This document shows, one piece after another, positions 35,093 to 44,594 of a stretch of DNA of 64,000 nucleotides. A program made the translations under genes and the position numbers. Below the pieces are notes generated by a model. It had not been told where the DNA came from, ran no database searches, and saw only the letters and a program-made list of their open reading frames with translations. This DNA is from Ardenticatenaceae bacterium (GTDB taxonomy: Bacteria; Chloroflexota; Anaerolineae; Promineifilales; Promineifilaceae). Each line of letters starts with the position of its first letter. Positions within the stretch are counted from its first letter, which is position 1. The stretch covers positions 62,001-126,000 of the forward strand of contig WYBM01000027.1 of the NCBI GenBank assembly GCA_011525915.1, written 5' to 3'.

Positions 35093-35878
35093 TTACGGAT
35101 TTCCAAGCCAAGAGAGCCTACCTTCGGCCGCAGTCTCATCAACGGCACCTACAGCCCGTAAAAAAACATCCTCTAGTGTGGCATCTTCGCCATGCTGGGC
35201 CTGGGCACGCAGTTCATCCATCGTGCCTTCAGCCACCAGACGGCCGTCACTAATGACCCCTACCCGCGAACAAAGCCTTTCTACTACCTCCAGAATGTGT
35301 GAAGTAAAAAAGATGGTGGCCCCTCTTTCACGCAGCCGCCGCAGCACGTCTCGAATGACACGCCCGGAGATGGCGTCAATGCCTTCAAACGGCTCATCCA
35401 GGAACAGCACCCGTGGGTTATGGATAATGGCCGCCGCTAAGGCTGTCTTTTTACGCATACCATGTGAATAATCGACGATGAGCTTGTCGGCATCGTCGGT
35501 CAGGGCCAGCAGGCCTAGCAATTCTTCAGTTCGCTGTGCCACTTCTTGTTTGGACACACCGTACATAGTGCCGGAAAAGCGGATAAATTCGCGGGCGCTT
35601 AGCCGCTGGTACATCTGCAGCCCTTCCGGCAGCACACCCAGGCGTTTTTTAGCCTCCAAGGGATTCGCCCACATATCAACACCCGTGATGAGGCACTGCC
35701 CGGCCGACGGCCGTAACAACCCCACCAGCATGTTAATGGTGGTAGACTTTCCGGCCCCATTTGGCCCCAGGAAGCCATAAAACTCTCCTTCAGCCACGTG
35801 TAAATCCAGGTTATCTACGGCCGTTTTTTTGTCGAAGTAGCGCGTCAACCCCCGCGCCTCCACTGCCCATTCGCTCAT
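35093..35878 (-). CDS. ABC transporter ATP-binding protein
   Basis: 261 residues. Walker A GPNGAGKST (38-46), a signature motif YSHGMRKK in place of LSGGQ (common in ABC-2/NatA-like exporters), Walker B RVLFLDEPFEG and the switch His in FTSHILE. It drives the permease encoded downstream. Two ACGGCCGT copies flank it. Confidence 0.92.
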   Translation of the reverse strand: MSEWAVEARGLTRYFDKKTAVDNLDLHVAEGEFYGFLGPNGAGKSTTINMLVGLLRPSAGQCLITGVDMWANPLEAKKRLGVLPEGLQMYQRLSAREFIRFSGTMYGVSKQEVAQRTEELLGLLALTDDADKLIVDYSHGMRKKTALAAAIIHNPRVLFLDEPFEGIDAISGRVIRDVLRRLRERGATIFFTSHILEVVERLCSRVGVISDGRLVAEGTMDELRAQAQHGEDATLEDVFLRAVGAVDETAAEGRLSWLGNP

Positions 35879-35988
35879 GTCAACTCACCCTTATACTCCT
35901 AATGTTCCTTGCCTCCAACTGGCTTCCTTACGATCATTTGGGCCATAAGTCGCACACCTGGAGGTGCCTATGTTAAACATGTGCTGCT

Positions 35989-36627
35989 CTATAAACCGAA
36001 ACTGGATGTTAACGTTGGCATGGCGGCACTCACAGCTTCCAGGGTGGGAATGAGTACGTCATAATTGCTGCGCAGCAGTTCAATCAATTCGTGAATGGCC
36101 GCCAACGCCCAGGCATCATCAGCACCACGTATGTCATAGACGTTGACGATATGGGCTACAAGCAGTTGGTCTACCGGCACTGGTGTACCCACGGCACGCA
36201 AAATCAGGCGCAGGTAACCCAAGTCATCGGTGAAGGCCCGCACATCCTGCGGGTCTGCCACCAGTTCCACTGGATCCAGGTTCAGGGGGGGGCGCGGCGG
36301 CAGTGTATGATGAATGCGGCCGTCCTGCACATACCCCACGGCCATGACACTCATCTCTACGGGCAGGATACGGTTTTCCCGTTGGTCTTGAATAGCCGAC
36401 GGCCGTGGCGCTTCTGCCAGTACCAGCCGCCGCACCAACGGGTCATCATCAATGAGCATATCGTAAATAAGGCCATAGATCGCCTCCCGTTCGTCCACGG
36501 GCCGGGCCCGCACCAACCCGCCAAACGCCGGCACCTGCAGCTGCCCCACCCGGCAGCCCACGGCAAACCCGGCCGTGCTGGCCCGTAAAATACGGCCGAT
36601 TTCTTGATTTGTCGTCAGGTTTGTCAA
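35989..36627 (-). CDS. HAS-barrel-like protein linked to NurA
   Basis: 212 residues. N-terminal beta-rich region (IGRILRASTAGFAVGC, QLQVPAFGGLVRA, IYGLIYDMLIDDDPLVRRL) resembles the HAS barrel found at the N-terminus of HerA ATPases. A Pro-rich middle (LPPRPPLNLDP) and a helical C-terminus follow. It is 51 nt downstream of nurA on the same strand. It probably works with the NurA/HerA pair in DNA end processing, which is inference. HerA itself is encoded at 54214-55935 with its own HAS barrel. Confidence 0.65.
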   Translation of the reverse strand: MTNLTTNQEIGRILRASTAGFAVGCRVGQLQVPAFGGLVRARPVDEREAIYGLIYDMLIDDDPLVRRLVLAEAPRPSAIQDQRENRILPVEMSVMAVGYVQDGRIHHTLPPRPPLNLDPVELVADPQDVRAFTDDLGYLRLILRAVGTPVPVDQLLVAHIVNVYDIRGADDAWALAAIHELIELLRSNYDVLIPTLEAVSAAMPTLTSSFGL

Positions 36628-36678
36628 GTATCCCTCGCCAGATGAGATTATCAGGCGCTGCGCCTTTAATCTCTACAC

Positions 36679-37893
36679 TTAAAATCCCTTATGGCGGGTT
36701 TTGCCGCCACGGGCGATATTTTTGCTGCTTTGTTTGGCGGTGATGGCCTGGTTGATGCCGTGACGGGCCATGATCACATCAATCATAAAGTTGAGCTGTT
36801 CCTGGTCACGATGGCTGACCACGGCCGTTTCATCGGCCCGGGCCAACACGTAAGGGTAATCACCCAGAATCTGACACTGATCATACACCAGGCCATGCAC
36901 GGCCGTCACCCACGTCTCATGTTGGGCTACCCACAAAGGAATGTCTACACGGGCAATCTGACGGCCGTGCCCGCCTGGATTTAAATAAAAAAAACAGACT
37001 TCATTGGCCTGATGCTGCGCCGTAAATTTGTGGTTGGGATCAGATACGGTCACAAAAACCTTGCTGCGCTGACCAGGTGCCAACACCTGGCTGAATAGAT
37101 GCACATCTGTCACCCCCCGGTTAGCCAGGCGCTGACCTAATGATTTCCATTCAAACGCCGGCTCATTTAAGGCCTCAATGGAGCGCAGCAGGGTGGTAAC
37201 ATAGGCGGTGGCCGGGCGGTCAATGTAGCCAGCCAGCAGCCCGCCGGCCTGCCTGATTTTGCTCATGCTCTCACCCCACTCGGTCACGGCCGTGTTTTCG
37301 GCCACCCCTGCCGAGCCAATGGGCCAATACAACAGCCGTTGGTCTAACATGGCCAATACCGGGGGGGGCGCGGCCTGGTACTCTTCCGTTTTCTGAGCCA
37401 ACATGCCAATTTCGGCCAGGTCACGCTCGATGTTTACGGTGCCGCCGGTATCGTCAAAGGTATCCTCGTTTATCTCAGCCTGCGGGTAGCGTAAGGTGGG
37501 CACAGAAAACTGGTCAGGGGCTCGGCTGCTGCCATGATGGTAAACCACGCCGCCCACGTTAATGAGGTAATAAAGGTAAGCAGCATGACGGTCGGGGCGA
37601 ATTTGGGAACCATCGGTGGCGATGATGGTGGCCTGGGGCGGCGGCGGTGGGGCGGGCACCGCTGTATTAAGCGGTTCGGTTTCATTTAACGGCCGGGCCG
37701 AACGGTAAAACTTGGGGTCGGCTTTAGCGGCGGCTTCGGCCAGTGCCTGCCGGACAGCCACCCAATCGGTGGCATAATGTGCCAACAGGTCATGAGAGAG
37801 CGTCACCGCCGCCGCCTGGCGCCCCAAACGCAGCGCCGCTACCTGCGCCATCTGGTCAATCTCTGGCGTGAGTTGCTCAAATTCCAGTGCCAT
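36679..37893 (-). CDS. nurA: NurA-domain 5'-3' nuclease
   Basis: 404 residues. The NurA active-site acids are visible: Asp94 in IATDGSQI, Asp184 in AMLDQRLL, and Asp225 in GYIDRP, with the C-terminal HGLVYDQCQILGDYPYVLARA block. NurA is a Mn-dependent nuclease that, with the HerA translocase, resects DNA ends in archaea and some bacteria. Upstream is yjjX and downstream the HAS-barrel protein. herA is 16 kb away. Contains four ACGGCCGT copies. Confidence 0.88.
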   Translation of the reverse strand: MALEFEQLTPEIDQMAQVAALRLGRQAAAVTLSHDLLAHYATDWVAVRQALAEAAAKADPKFYRSARPLNETEPLNTAVPAPPPPPQATIIATDGSQIRPDRHAAYLYYLINVGGVVYHHGSSRAPDQFSVPTLRYPQAEINEDTFDDTGGTVNIERDLAEIGMLAQKTEEYQAAPPPVLAMLDQRLLYWPIGSAGVAENTAVTEWGESMSKIRQAGGLLAGYIDRPATAYVTTLLRSIEALNEPAFEWKSLGQRLANRGVTDVHLFSQVLAPGQRSKVFVTVSDPNHKFTAQHQANEVCFFYLNPGGHGRQIARVDIPLWVAQHETWVTAVHGLVYDQCQILGDYPYVLARADETAVVSHRDQEQLNFMIDVIMARHGINQAITAKQSSKNIARGGKTRHKGF

Positions 37894-37954
37894 ATCCTTA
37901 AAAGTTTAGCACGAATGTGCGCCTGCCACGAATGGCAAGTGTTTGTTTAAGCGT

Positions 37955-38488
37955 TCATCCTGCTACCCCATCATAGAGATGCGGTGAGACAAAGGGAGCC
38001 AGCGCATAGGCCACGGCCGTGGCAAAGGCCTCACCACGCACCACCAGGTTGTTGGTGAGGGCGCCCACCGCGCCCCCTTTTTGCTTGGTGTTACGGTCGG
38101 CCAGTATCTCATCGATGACCTGGCCCAATTCTTCACCATTGTGCACACGTTGGGCAATGTGTTCTGGTAAGGGCAGGCGGGCACAGCCACCCAGGCCGGT
38201 ACGGCCGTCACTGGCGACAACAGCCACCCATCCTTGTAGTACCAACCCAAATGGCTCCGGATGTACCCCTCCTTCCAGGCCAATGCCCATGTCGGCCTGC
38301 AGGGCCTCTTGGGCTGCCCGCGCCCGATTGTACGCCCCGGTGATCGTCTCGGCGTCATTCATGGGCATGGCGCTGACGCCGCTGGGCACAACCAATGAGA
38401 TGACTTCCGCGTCGGGCCAGAGGTGTGATACATGTGTGGTCACGGCCGTGACCTTAATAGGGTTCGTTGAACCAACAGCAATTTTCAT
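37955..38488 (-). CDS. yjjX: Inosine/xanthosine triphosphatase
   Basis: 177-residue house-cleaning NTPase of the YjjX/DUF84 family, removing ITP and XTP. It starts MKIAVGSTNPIKVTAV and carries IGLEGGV, the GLGGCARLPLP segment and KQKGGAVGALTNN, all typical. A hairpin (38501-38538) lies just upstream. Sits before nurA on the same strand, so a DNA-integrity theme is possible. Confidence 0.9.
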   Translation of the reverse strand: MKIAVGSTNPIKVTAVTTHVSHLWPDAEVISLVVPSGVSAMPMNDAETITGAYNRARAAQEALQADMGIGLEGGVHPEPFGLVLQGWVAVVASDGRTGLGGCARLPLPEHIAQRVHNGEELGQVIDEILADRNTKQKGGAVGALTNNLVVRGEAFATAVAYALAPFVSPHLYDGVAG

Positions 38489-38500
38489 AGGAAAAGGAGG

Positions 38501-38538
38501 GCGATCAGTGATTAGCCTTACCCCTAATCGCTGATGGC
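38501..38538. terminator. Imperfect hairpin between the GbsR/MarR-type gene and yjjX
   Basis: GCGATCAGTGATTAG (38501-38515) pairs with CTAATCGCTGATGGC (38524-38538) with two mismatches. It lies between the stop of the regulator gene and the yjjX start; either terminator or a variant of the CAGT repeats. Confidence 0.45.
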
Positions 38539-38541
38539 CAC

Positions 38542-39078
38542 CTACCCAATCTCAATCTTTGTCACGGCTTCAAAATCCACCGTTTTGGCCGTACCCAAGA
38601 CTGTTTCCAGGGCCATTTGGGCGAATTGGAAAAAGCCTTGCAGGTCGGCAATGCGTTCCAGGTAATATTCGGCCAATTCCCGCTCTTCGGGTGTCAGTTC
38701 GGTGCGGGCAGATTGCAATGTGGTCACGCTGTCACTCAACACCTGCAGCGCCATCTGCACTTCACGCCGCTCCCGGCTGTTCAGCACATGGCGAATGACC
38801 TGCCATAGGTCAGATTCTGCCTGGTAATATTTTTTACGCTCACCACGCATCCACACTTCTTTGGCCATGCCCCAACGCTCCAGATCACGCATATTCATGC
38901 TGACAGAGCCTTTGCTGATTTGCAATTGGCTGGCCAGATCATCTAATGACAGGGGATCTGGGTTCAGCAGCAAGGTGCCATACAAACGGCCCATGACGTC
39001 ATTAAAGCCAAAAAAGCGGGCCAGCCGCCCCAACCCGGCCACCGTGCTTTCATTTACGCCGATTAATGTTTCGTGCAT
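38542..39078 (-). CDS. GbsR/MarR-type transcriptional regulator
   Basis: 178 residues from the chosen start. Winged helix-turn-helix at about 35-90 (SLDDLASQLQISKGSVSMNM then RDLERWGMAKEVWMRGERKKYY), followed by a long helical dimerisation region. Regulators of this type often respond to osmolytes or drugs. Start at 39078 chosen because AGGGG is 6 nt upstream and a promoter with a palindromic operator precedes it, so autoregulation is likely. Target genes are not evident. Confidence 0.85.
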   Translation of the reverse strand: MHETLIGVNESTVAGLGRLARFFGFNDVMGRLYGTLLLNPDPLSLDDLASQLQISKGSVSMNMRDLERWGMAKEVWMRGERKKYYQAESDLWQVIRHVLNSRERREVQMALQVLSDSVTTLQSARTELTPEERELAEYYLERIADLQGFFQFAQMALETVLGTAKTVDFEAVTKIEIG

Positions 39079-39091
39079 AATTTCCCCTACG

Positions 39092-39145
39092 TTCAGAACG
39101 TTTTGAATGTTGGGTGAATTATAAGGGGCATGTAGCAAGTTGCAA
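39092..39145 (-). promoter_or_regulatory. Promoter with palindromic operator of the GbsR/MarR-type gene
   Basis: Minus-strand TTGCAA (39140-39145), 16-nt spacer, TATAAT (39118-39123), then TTCAGAACGTTTTGAA (39092-39107), a 16-bp palindrome with one mismatched pair, lying over the start of the transcript and just upstream of the ribosome site. It is a good candidate for the protein's own binding site. Confidence 0.65.
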
Positions 39146-39180
39146 GTGACAGGCCCAAAAGGGACCAACATTGGTCCCCT

Positions 39181-40011
39181 CTACAGGTTACCCAAAACGG
39201 GAAATACCGGCCCGTGCCCACCCCCCAACTGCCAGGAAGCACTGTTTTGAATGGCCTGAGCAGTAAATTGATGGGCTAGGGTAACGGCCGTTTTTACCGT
39301 ATCCCCTCGTGCCAAGGCCACACATACTGCCGCCGCCAACGTGTCCCCGGCCCCATGTGTGTTGATGGTTTCCAAGCGCGGCGAACGCACCTCGTGAAGC
39401 TGTTGGCCATCGTAAAACATATCTACCATCTCCTGCCCTTGCCGCCCGCCTTTGAGCAAAACATTTCGGGCCCCCAGCTGATGCAGGCGGCGGCACAGCC
39501 AGGACAACCGGGTAAGATCATGAGGATCTGGCGATGGTGTGTTGAGCAAAACGGCTGCCTCATGATAATTGGGGGTGAGCAGCGCGGCCAAAGGCAGTAG
39601 ATAGCTTATGTAAAGCTGACGCGCCAGGTCAGGGAACATCGGCTGCCCACGATGGTTCACTAAAACAGGGTCAATGACGACCTGGCGGCAGCCGTACTGT
39701 TGCAGCTTCGCCGAGATAGTGATGATCAAGTCAGCACGGCCGATAAACCCGGTTTTTATGGCTGCCGCGCCATAGTCAGACAGCACCGCGTCCAGTTGGG
39801 CAGCCACAAAGGCCGGGGACATACATTGCACGGCATTGACGGCACGCGAATTTTGGGCAGTCACGGCCGTAATCACGCTCATACCGTAGGCTCCCAACAC
39901 CGCCCATGTACGCAAATCGGCTTGCAGCCCGGCCGCGCCACCGCTGTCAGAACCAGCAATTGTCAAAAGTTTAAGGGGAGGGGAAGGTTGATGGTTCACC
40001 AAATTCCTCAT
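39181..40011 (-). CDS. thiD: Hydroxymethylpyrimidine/phosphomethylpyrimidine kinase
   Basis: 276 residues of the ribokinase-like fold. Substrate motif TIAGSDSGGAAGLQADL near the N-terminus, QNSRAV, TGFIG, DPVLV and the anion-hole GAGDT. Makes HMP pyrophosphate for thiamine. No other thiamine gene is nearby and I see no TPP riboswitch upstream. The start at 40011 (MRNLVNHQ) is chosen over a GTG 7 codons earlier. Neither has a clear ribosome site. Divergent from pfkA. Confidence 0.92.
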   Translation of the reverse strand: MRNLVNHQPSPPLKLLTIAGSDSGGAAGLQADLRTWAVLGAYGMSVITAVTAQNSRAVNAVQCMSPAFVAAQLDAVLSDYGAAAIKTGFIGRADLIITISAKLQQYGCRQVVIDPVLVNHRGQPMFPDLARQLYISYLLPLAALLTPNYHEAAVLLNTPSPDPHDLTRLSWLCRRLHQLGARNVLLKGGRQGQEMVDMFYDGQQLHEVRSPRLETINTHGAGDTLAAAVCVALARGDTVKTAVTLAHQFTAQAIQNSASWQLGGGHGPVFPVLGNL

Positions 40012-40112
40012 ATCAATCAGGCGATAACGCACAAAACTTTAGAATCATGGTAAAATAATTTTTCGCATTCAGGCACCAGTTTACTGGAAAACAGGCCATG
40101 AGGAGAGATGAC

Positions 40113-41234
40113 ATGGCAAAATATGTAGGTATCTTAACCGCCGGCGGTGATACACCTGGTCTCAACGCCGCCATCCGCGGCATCGGCAAAACGGCCCTGG
40201 GCATGGGCATGAACGTCATTGGCTTTCGTGACGGCTTTCACGGTCTGCTAGGAGACCGTACCGTCCGCCTGGACAGTGACACTTTATCTGGCATCCTGAC
40301 CATAGGCGGCACCATCCTGGGCACCAGCCGGGACAAACCTCACAAAATGCCTATGGGCGGGAAAAAGCTGGATATGACCGACGCCATGATGGACACCTAC
40401 CGTAAACACAACCTGGACGTACTCGTTTGCCTGGGAGGGGGCGGTACATTAAAAAATGCTTACCGCCTCATGAAAAAGGGCATGAACATCATCAACCTAC
40501 CCAAAACCATTGACAATGACGTGGCCATGACAGACGTGACCTTTGGGTTTGACACCGCTTTAGGCATTGCCACTGAAGCCATTGACCGCCTGCACAGCAC
40601 AGCCCACAGCCACCATCGCATTATTGTGGTAGAGACGATGGGGCATAATACTGGCTGGCTGGCGCTGGGTGCCGGCCTGGCCGGGGGCGCCGACGTCATC
40701 TTGATCCCTGAAATTCCTTACAATGTGGAGATTGTGGCAGAAGCGATTAAAAGGCGGCATCGCCACGGCCGTGGGTTCAGCATTGTGGCTGCTTCTGAAG
40801 GCGCCATGCCCCAACACATTGCCGGGGATCTACAAATAGCCCAGCAGGCCCTGGAAAAGGCCAAGACTAAACAGGCACGCCGTGAAGCCAAAAGCAGGCT
40901 GGCCGAGGTAGAAGCCCGGCGCGCCCACAGCACCATTCATATGTCTGAACAACTAGAAAATTTAACTGGATTAGAGTCACGGGTAACCATTCTAGGCCAC
41001 GTGCAGCGGGGGGGCACCCCCTCGGCCGTCGATCGATTGCTCACCACGCAGCTGGGCTCAGCCTGTGTGAGCCTGATTCGTGATGGGCAGTATGGGGTGA
41101 TGATGGCGGTTCGTGGGCAGGACACCGTGCCTGTACCTATTGAGCAGGTTGTGGGCAAACGAAAAATAGTGCCGCTGGATCACCCCTGGGTGGAAAGTGC
41201 CCGCAAATTGGGCACCTGTCTGGGGGATACGTAG
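40113..41234 (+). CDS. pfkA: 6-phosphofructokinase, group A
   Basis: 373 residues. Phosphorylates fructose-6-phosphate in glycolysis. Family blocks: [59 protein letters not shown] and [11 protein letters not shown]. The phosphoryl-donor motif reads LGGGGT where E. coli has GGDGS: Gly replaces the Mg-linked Asp103, position 104 stays Gly (ATP-like), and position 124 is Lys (PPi-like, PKTIDND). Donor specificity is therefore unclear. Start fixed by GGAG 7 nt upstream. Its TAG stop lies inside the downstream hairpin. Confidence 0.92.
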   Translation: MAKYVGILTAGGDTPGLNAAIRGIGKTALGMGMNVIGFRDGFHGLLGDRTVRLDSDTLSGILTIGGTILGTSRDKPHKMPMGGKKLDMTDAMMDTYRKHNLDVLVCLGGGGTLKNAYRLMKKGMNIINLPKTIDNDVAMTDVTFGFDTALGIATEAIDRLHSTAHSHHRIIVVETMGHNTGWLALGAGLAGGADVILIPEIPYNVEIVAEAIKRRHRHGRGFSIVAASEGAMPQHIAGDLQIAQQALEKAKTKQARREAKSRLAEVEARRAHSTIHMSEQLENLTGLESRVTILGHVQRGGTPSAVDRLLTTQLGSACVSLIRDGQYGVMMAVRGQDTVPVPIEQVVGKRKIVPLDHPWVESARKLGTCLGDT

Positions 41235-41259
41235 AGACGTTGCCAGCAACGTCTCTACG
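41230..41259. terminator. 14-bp perfect hairpin between convergent pfkA and icd
   Basis: CGTAGAGACGTTGC (41230-41243) pairs exactly with 41246-41259 around a 2-nt loop. It overlaps the pfkA stop and lies 11 nt from the icd stop. The sequence closely resembles a dispersed palindrome I remember from cyanobacterial and other genomes (GTAGAGACGTTGC with its complement), so it may be a mobile repeat used as a terminator. Confidence 0.75.
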
Positions 41260-41270
41260 GCAAAACCGGG

Positions 41271-42509
41271 TTACATATTGGCCACAATCGCCTGCCCAAA
41301 TTCTGAGCAGCTTAGCTTCGTCGCCCCTTCAATCTGGCGGTGCAAATCATAGGTGACGGTCTTGTTTTCAATGGTTTTGGTCATAGCCGCCACAATGATG
41401 TCAGCTGCTTCCTGCCAGCCCATGTATTCCAGCATCATCACGCCACTGAGGATCAGGCTGCCAGGGTTGACCATATCCTTGCCCGCATATTTAGGCGCGG
41501 TGCCGTGCGTGGCCTCAAACAAGGCCACACCATCGCCAATGTTACCACCAGGCGCCATGCCCAGGCCGCCCACCTGCGCCGCGGCCGCATCGCTCATATA
41601 GTCGCCATTCAGGTTTAAGGTGGCAATCACGTCATAATCAACGGTGCGTGTCAGCAATTGTTGCAGCATGTTGTCAGCAATTACATCTTTGACAATGATA
41701 TCCATACCTGTTTGGGGGTTTTGCAATGTGTGCCAGGGGCCACCATCCAGCGGCTGTGCGCCAAATTCATCCCGCGCCAATTCATACCCCCAATCGCGGA
41801 ATGCCCCTTCGGTGAACTTCATAATGTTTCCCTTGTGCACCAGGGTGACACTGGGGCGGTTGTGGTCAATGGCGTACTGGATGGCCTGACCAATGAGCCG
41901 TTTGGAACCAAAGGCGCTGACGGGCTTAATGCCGATGGCCGCGTCCATGCGTACATGTTTGCCTAACTTGTCATTCATAAACGTGACAATGGCTTTTGCT
42001 TCCTCAGATTCAGCCGGCCATTCCACACCAGAGTACACATCTTCCGTATTCTCACGGAAAATGACAATATCCATCAATTCTGGCTGGCGCATAGGGCTGG
42101 GCGTGCCGGGAATGTAACGTACCGGGCGCACACAGGCATACAAATCCAGTACCTGACGCAGGGTGACGTTCAGGCTGCGGAACCCTCCGCCAACAGGCGT
42201 AGTTAGCGGCCCTTTGATGCCCACCAGGTATTCGCGCATGGCGTCGAAGGTTTCTTCGGGCATGTAGTTGCCCTCGTAAAGAGCAGCCGCTTTTTCGCCG
42301 GTGTAAATTTCCATCCAGGCGATCTGGCGCTTACCACCATAAGCTTTGGCCACGGCCGTGTTCCACACGTGCAGCGACGCTGGTGTAATATCTACGCCAA
42401 TACCATCACCCTCAATGTAGGCCACAATAGGGTTATCTGGCACGTTAAGCTTGCCATTTTCATACGTGATTTTATCGCCACCCGGCACTTGAATTTTGGA
42501 AAAAGCCAT
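41271..42509 (-). CDS. icd: NADP-dependent isocitrate dehydrogenase
   Basis: 412 residues from the chosen start; oxidises isocitrate to 2-oxoglutarate in the TCA cycle. [12 protein letters not shown], the substrate Ser in [13 protein letters not shown] (Ser113 in E. coli), ENTEDVYSG, and [11 protein letters not shown], whose Lys-Tyr mark NADP use. Start at 42509 has GGAG 7 nt upstream. TATAAT on the minus strand at 42587-42592 is a likely -10. One ACGGCCGT copy. Confidence 0.96.
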   Translation of the reverse strand: MAFSKIQVPGGDKITYENGKLNVPDNPIVAYIEGDGIGVDITPASLHVWNTAVAKAYGGKRQIAWMEIYTGEKAAALYEGNYMPEETFDAMREYLVGIKGPLTTPVGGGFRSLNVTLRQVLDLYACVRPVRYIPGTPSPMRQPELMDIVIFRENTEDVYSGVEWPAESEEAKAIVTFMNDKLGKHVRMDAAIGIKPVSAFGSKRLIGQAIQYAIDHNRPSVTLVHKGNIMKFTEGAFRDWGYELARDEFGAQPLDGGPWHTLQNPQTGMDIIVKDVIADNMLQQLLTRTVDYDVIATLNLNGDYMSDAAAAQVGGLGMAPGGNIGDGVALFEATHGTAPKYAGKDMVNPGSLILSGVMMLEYMGWQEAADIIVAAMTKTIENKTVTYDLHRQIEGATKLSCSEFGQAIVANM

Positions 42510-42683
42510 TTTGTATCTCCTGTTATGGAATGTTGACAACGCAATTCTGCTGTGAAGTTGCGATTTATGCTTGTAGTTAGCAGGGGATTATACCTATTTC
42601 CCCAAGCGTGGGCGACTTGCGAAAAAGGCTGGCGCTGCGTGCGCTATGCACAGCGCCAGTCCATCAGATTCAGGCAGTTTAGT

Positions 42684-42788
42684 ACTAGTACCAGTAACCA
42701 GAAGTCCGTCATCAGTTTTCAGTAGACTATTTCTAGAGGTAGGCCAGCACTGAAAACTGGTCACTGATGACTGAAAACTGATACTAGC
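42684..42788. repeat. CAGT/ACTG repeat H with shared core
   Basis: Begins ACTAGTACCAGT and ends GATACTAG, with CAGTTTTCAGT units on the left and ACTGAAAACTG units on the right. The middle (42716-42760: TCAGTAGACTATTTC, TAGGCCAGCACTGAAAACTG) recurs at 58884-58923 and, inverted, at 31027-31070. The right end abuts the stop codon of the leftward 42789 gene. The rest of the 279-nt gap up to icd holds its probable promoter. Confidence 0.8.
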
Positions 42789-44594
42789 CTATCGCAGACG
42801 ATCAGAAACAACAACTTGTATAGGGCTGGTGCCCGGCAGGGCAAAGGTGGGGCCCCCAGCCGGGCGTGGTACCATGACGTCCAGCACCCGCGCCTGGCGG
42901 ATGCGGCACCAGATGTCCGTGCTGATGAAGTATTGCTGGGCGCGCACCAGATTGCTCACCATTCCCTCTGAGGAAATATCTGGCGGATCCCGGAAAAGGC
43001 CTACCAGGTCTATGCCGCCGTTTTCATTGCGCCGGGCACGTGTCCATTGAATGCGGTCTATGGTGGACCCTATTTCCAGGGTGTGGTTGGCTTCCCAGAC
43101 GGCCACGCGTGTCATATTGGCGATGCTGATAAAGAGGGGGCGGGGTACATGAGGGTCCAGCCAGTCAATGCGTTGGTACAGCGCCAGGAAAGCGCAGATC
43201 GTTGTCGCCAGCCAGGTGAGGAACACGGCCGTGAACCACACCAACAGGAAGCGGAAGTCAATCAGCGGCGGCTCCGGCGGCTGCTGCGCCTGGATGACCC
43301 GCTCTAAAGTGCCCACATTGACCTGAATTTGATAGCGCGTGTGTGGCAGCATGGCAGGGTTAAGTGCCAGCAGGCGCACCCCGCTTAAAATCTCTTCTCG
43401 GCTGCTGTCCGCCGGGTAAGGCGCTGGTGCCGTTTGCATGCTTTCTAAGCTACCCAGAACCGCGGCGATCATAAAGTTATAACAGGCCGGTTCCACCTGC
43501 ACACTTTTGCCAGCATTGGCCGCCTGCCATTGGTATTGGCACTGGCCATAGATAGGTTCATTGGGCAGCCCCTGGCTGTCGTTCCGTTCCGGCGCCAAGG
43601 TCAACCCTACACTCTCAATCATATCGGCACGGCACACAGATACAGGCGTTTCCCGCATGATCTGCAGCTGGTGGATGGCACTTTGTACCAACAAGGCATT
43701 GCCATGTGGGGTTGCGGCAGAAATCCCCTGTAAGGTATAGATCATCTGGTCAATTTGGGCCTTTTCACAGCTGCGCAATTCGGTATTCAGCAGCATACGC
43801 AGGCCGGCAAAGGCATTATTCACCGGCTGCTGGGCGTCACTATTTAGCGCATTCAACCGTGACATCTGCGCGCTGACGTCATCCAGGCGTGAGACCAGGG
43901 TGGCGGTTGGCTGCGGGTTAAGGATTCTGTTTTTTACTCTGGCGGCAATCGGAATGCCCACGTATAACACCGTCGGCAGAAGAACAGCCAGGACCAGCAA
44001 GGTCAACCCGGCGCGCAGTTGTGGCGGGGACAATTCACCTTTTAACGCGGGCAGGGTTTCGCTCAGATAGCGGCGGAGACGCGCTTCATACCACATGCCA
44101 GGGATAAGCAAAAGCGGCACCATCCCGGCCAGGCCAACGGTCACAAGCAAGGGAAGGCTGTGTTTTAAAGACCTGGGGTCGAACAGGAAATACAGCGTCA
44201 GCCCTACAGCCAGGATCACCACCATATAACCCAACCACACCCATTGTTGATACGGCCGTGGCTGGCGCATAAAGTTGAGCCAGTTGCTGTTGTCTGCACC
44301 ACAGCGTGGGCAGTAGACAAAATAGTATTGAAACGGGTCTCGGTGCGGACGTTCTTCCGGATTTAGCATCGGGGCGGCCCGGGGGGCAGGGATGATGGTG
44401 CGTTGGTGGCAGTCATCTTCATATCGCAGCCTGGTATATGCCGGTTGGTCAACCGGTACGTGCCAAGACTGAGCGCGGCGGCCAGGCGACCGACGGTTTG
44501 GCTCGTCTACGGAAACGGTGAACTGCTCCTGGCAGCAAATGCAGGTGATTTGCCGTGTCACCAGGGTATCGGGGGGAACTGGCGCGTTGATCAT
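42789..44594 (-). CDS. Zinc-ribbon membrane protein of unknown function
   Basis: 601 residues from the start with GAGGAG just upstream. I do not recognise the family. Seen: an N-terminal CICC pair (about 18-21) and a CPRCG zinc-ribbon half (about 94-98), then two to three membrane helices (about 118-225), a long extracytoplasmic region with scattered Cys residues (about 225-440), another membrane helix (about 455-480), and a C-terminal cytoplasmic part. The zinc ribbon before the membrane recalls zinc-ribbon membrane proteins of Gram-positives. Neighbours give no clue. Confidence 0.7.
   Translation of the reverse strand: MINAPVPPDTLVTRQITCICCQEQFTVSVDEPNRRSPGRRAQSWHVPVDQPAYTRLRYEDDCHQRTIIPAPRAAPMLNPEERPHRDPFQYYFVYCPRCGADNSNWLNFMRQPRPYQQWVWLGYMVVILAVGLTLYFLFDPRSLKHSLPLLVTVGLAGMVPLLLIPGMWYEARLRRYLSETLPALKGELSPPQLRAGLTLLVLAVLLPTVLYVGIPIAARVKNRILNPQPTATLVSRLDDVSAQMSRLNALNSDAQQPVNNAFAGLRMLLNTELRSCEKAQIDQMIYTLQGISAATPHGNALLVQSAIHQLQIMRETPVSVCRADMIESVGLTLAPERNDSQGLPNEPIYGQCQYQWQAANAGKSVQVEPACYNFMIAAVLGSLESMQTAPAPYPADSSREEILSGVRLLALNPAMLPHTRYQIQVNVGTLERVIQAQQPPEPPLIDFRFLLVWFTAVFLTWLATTICAFLALYQRIDWLDPHVPRPLFISIANMTRVAVWEANHTLEIGSTIDRIQWTRARRNENGGIDLVGLFRDPPDISSEGMVSNLVRAQQYFISTDIWCRIRQARVLDVMVPRPAGGPTFALPGTSPIQVVVSDRLR

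Noticed and set aside
39181-40112. TPP riboswitch expected before thiD
   Set aside because: No THI-box-like sequence found in the short thiD-pfkA gap.
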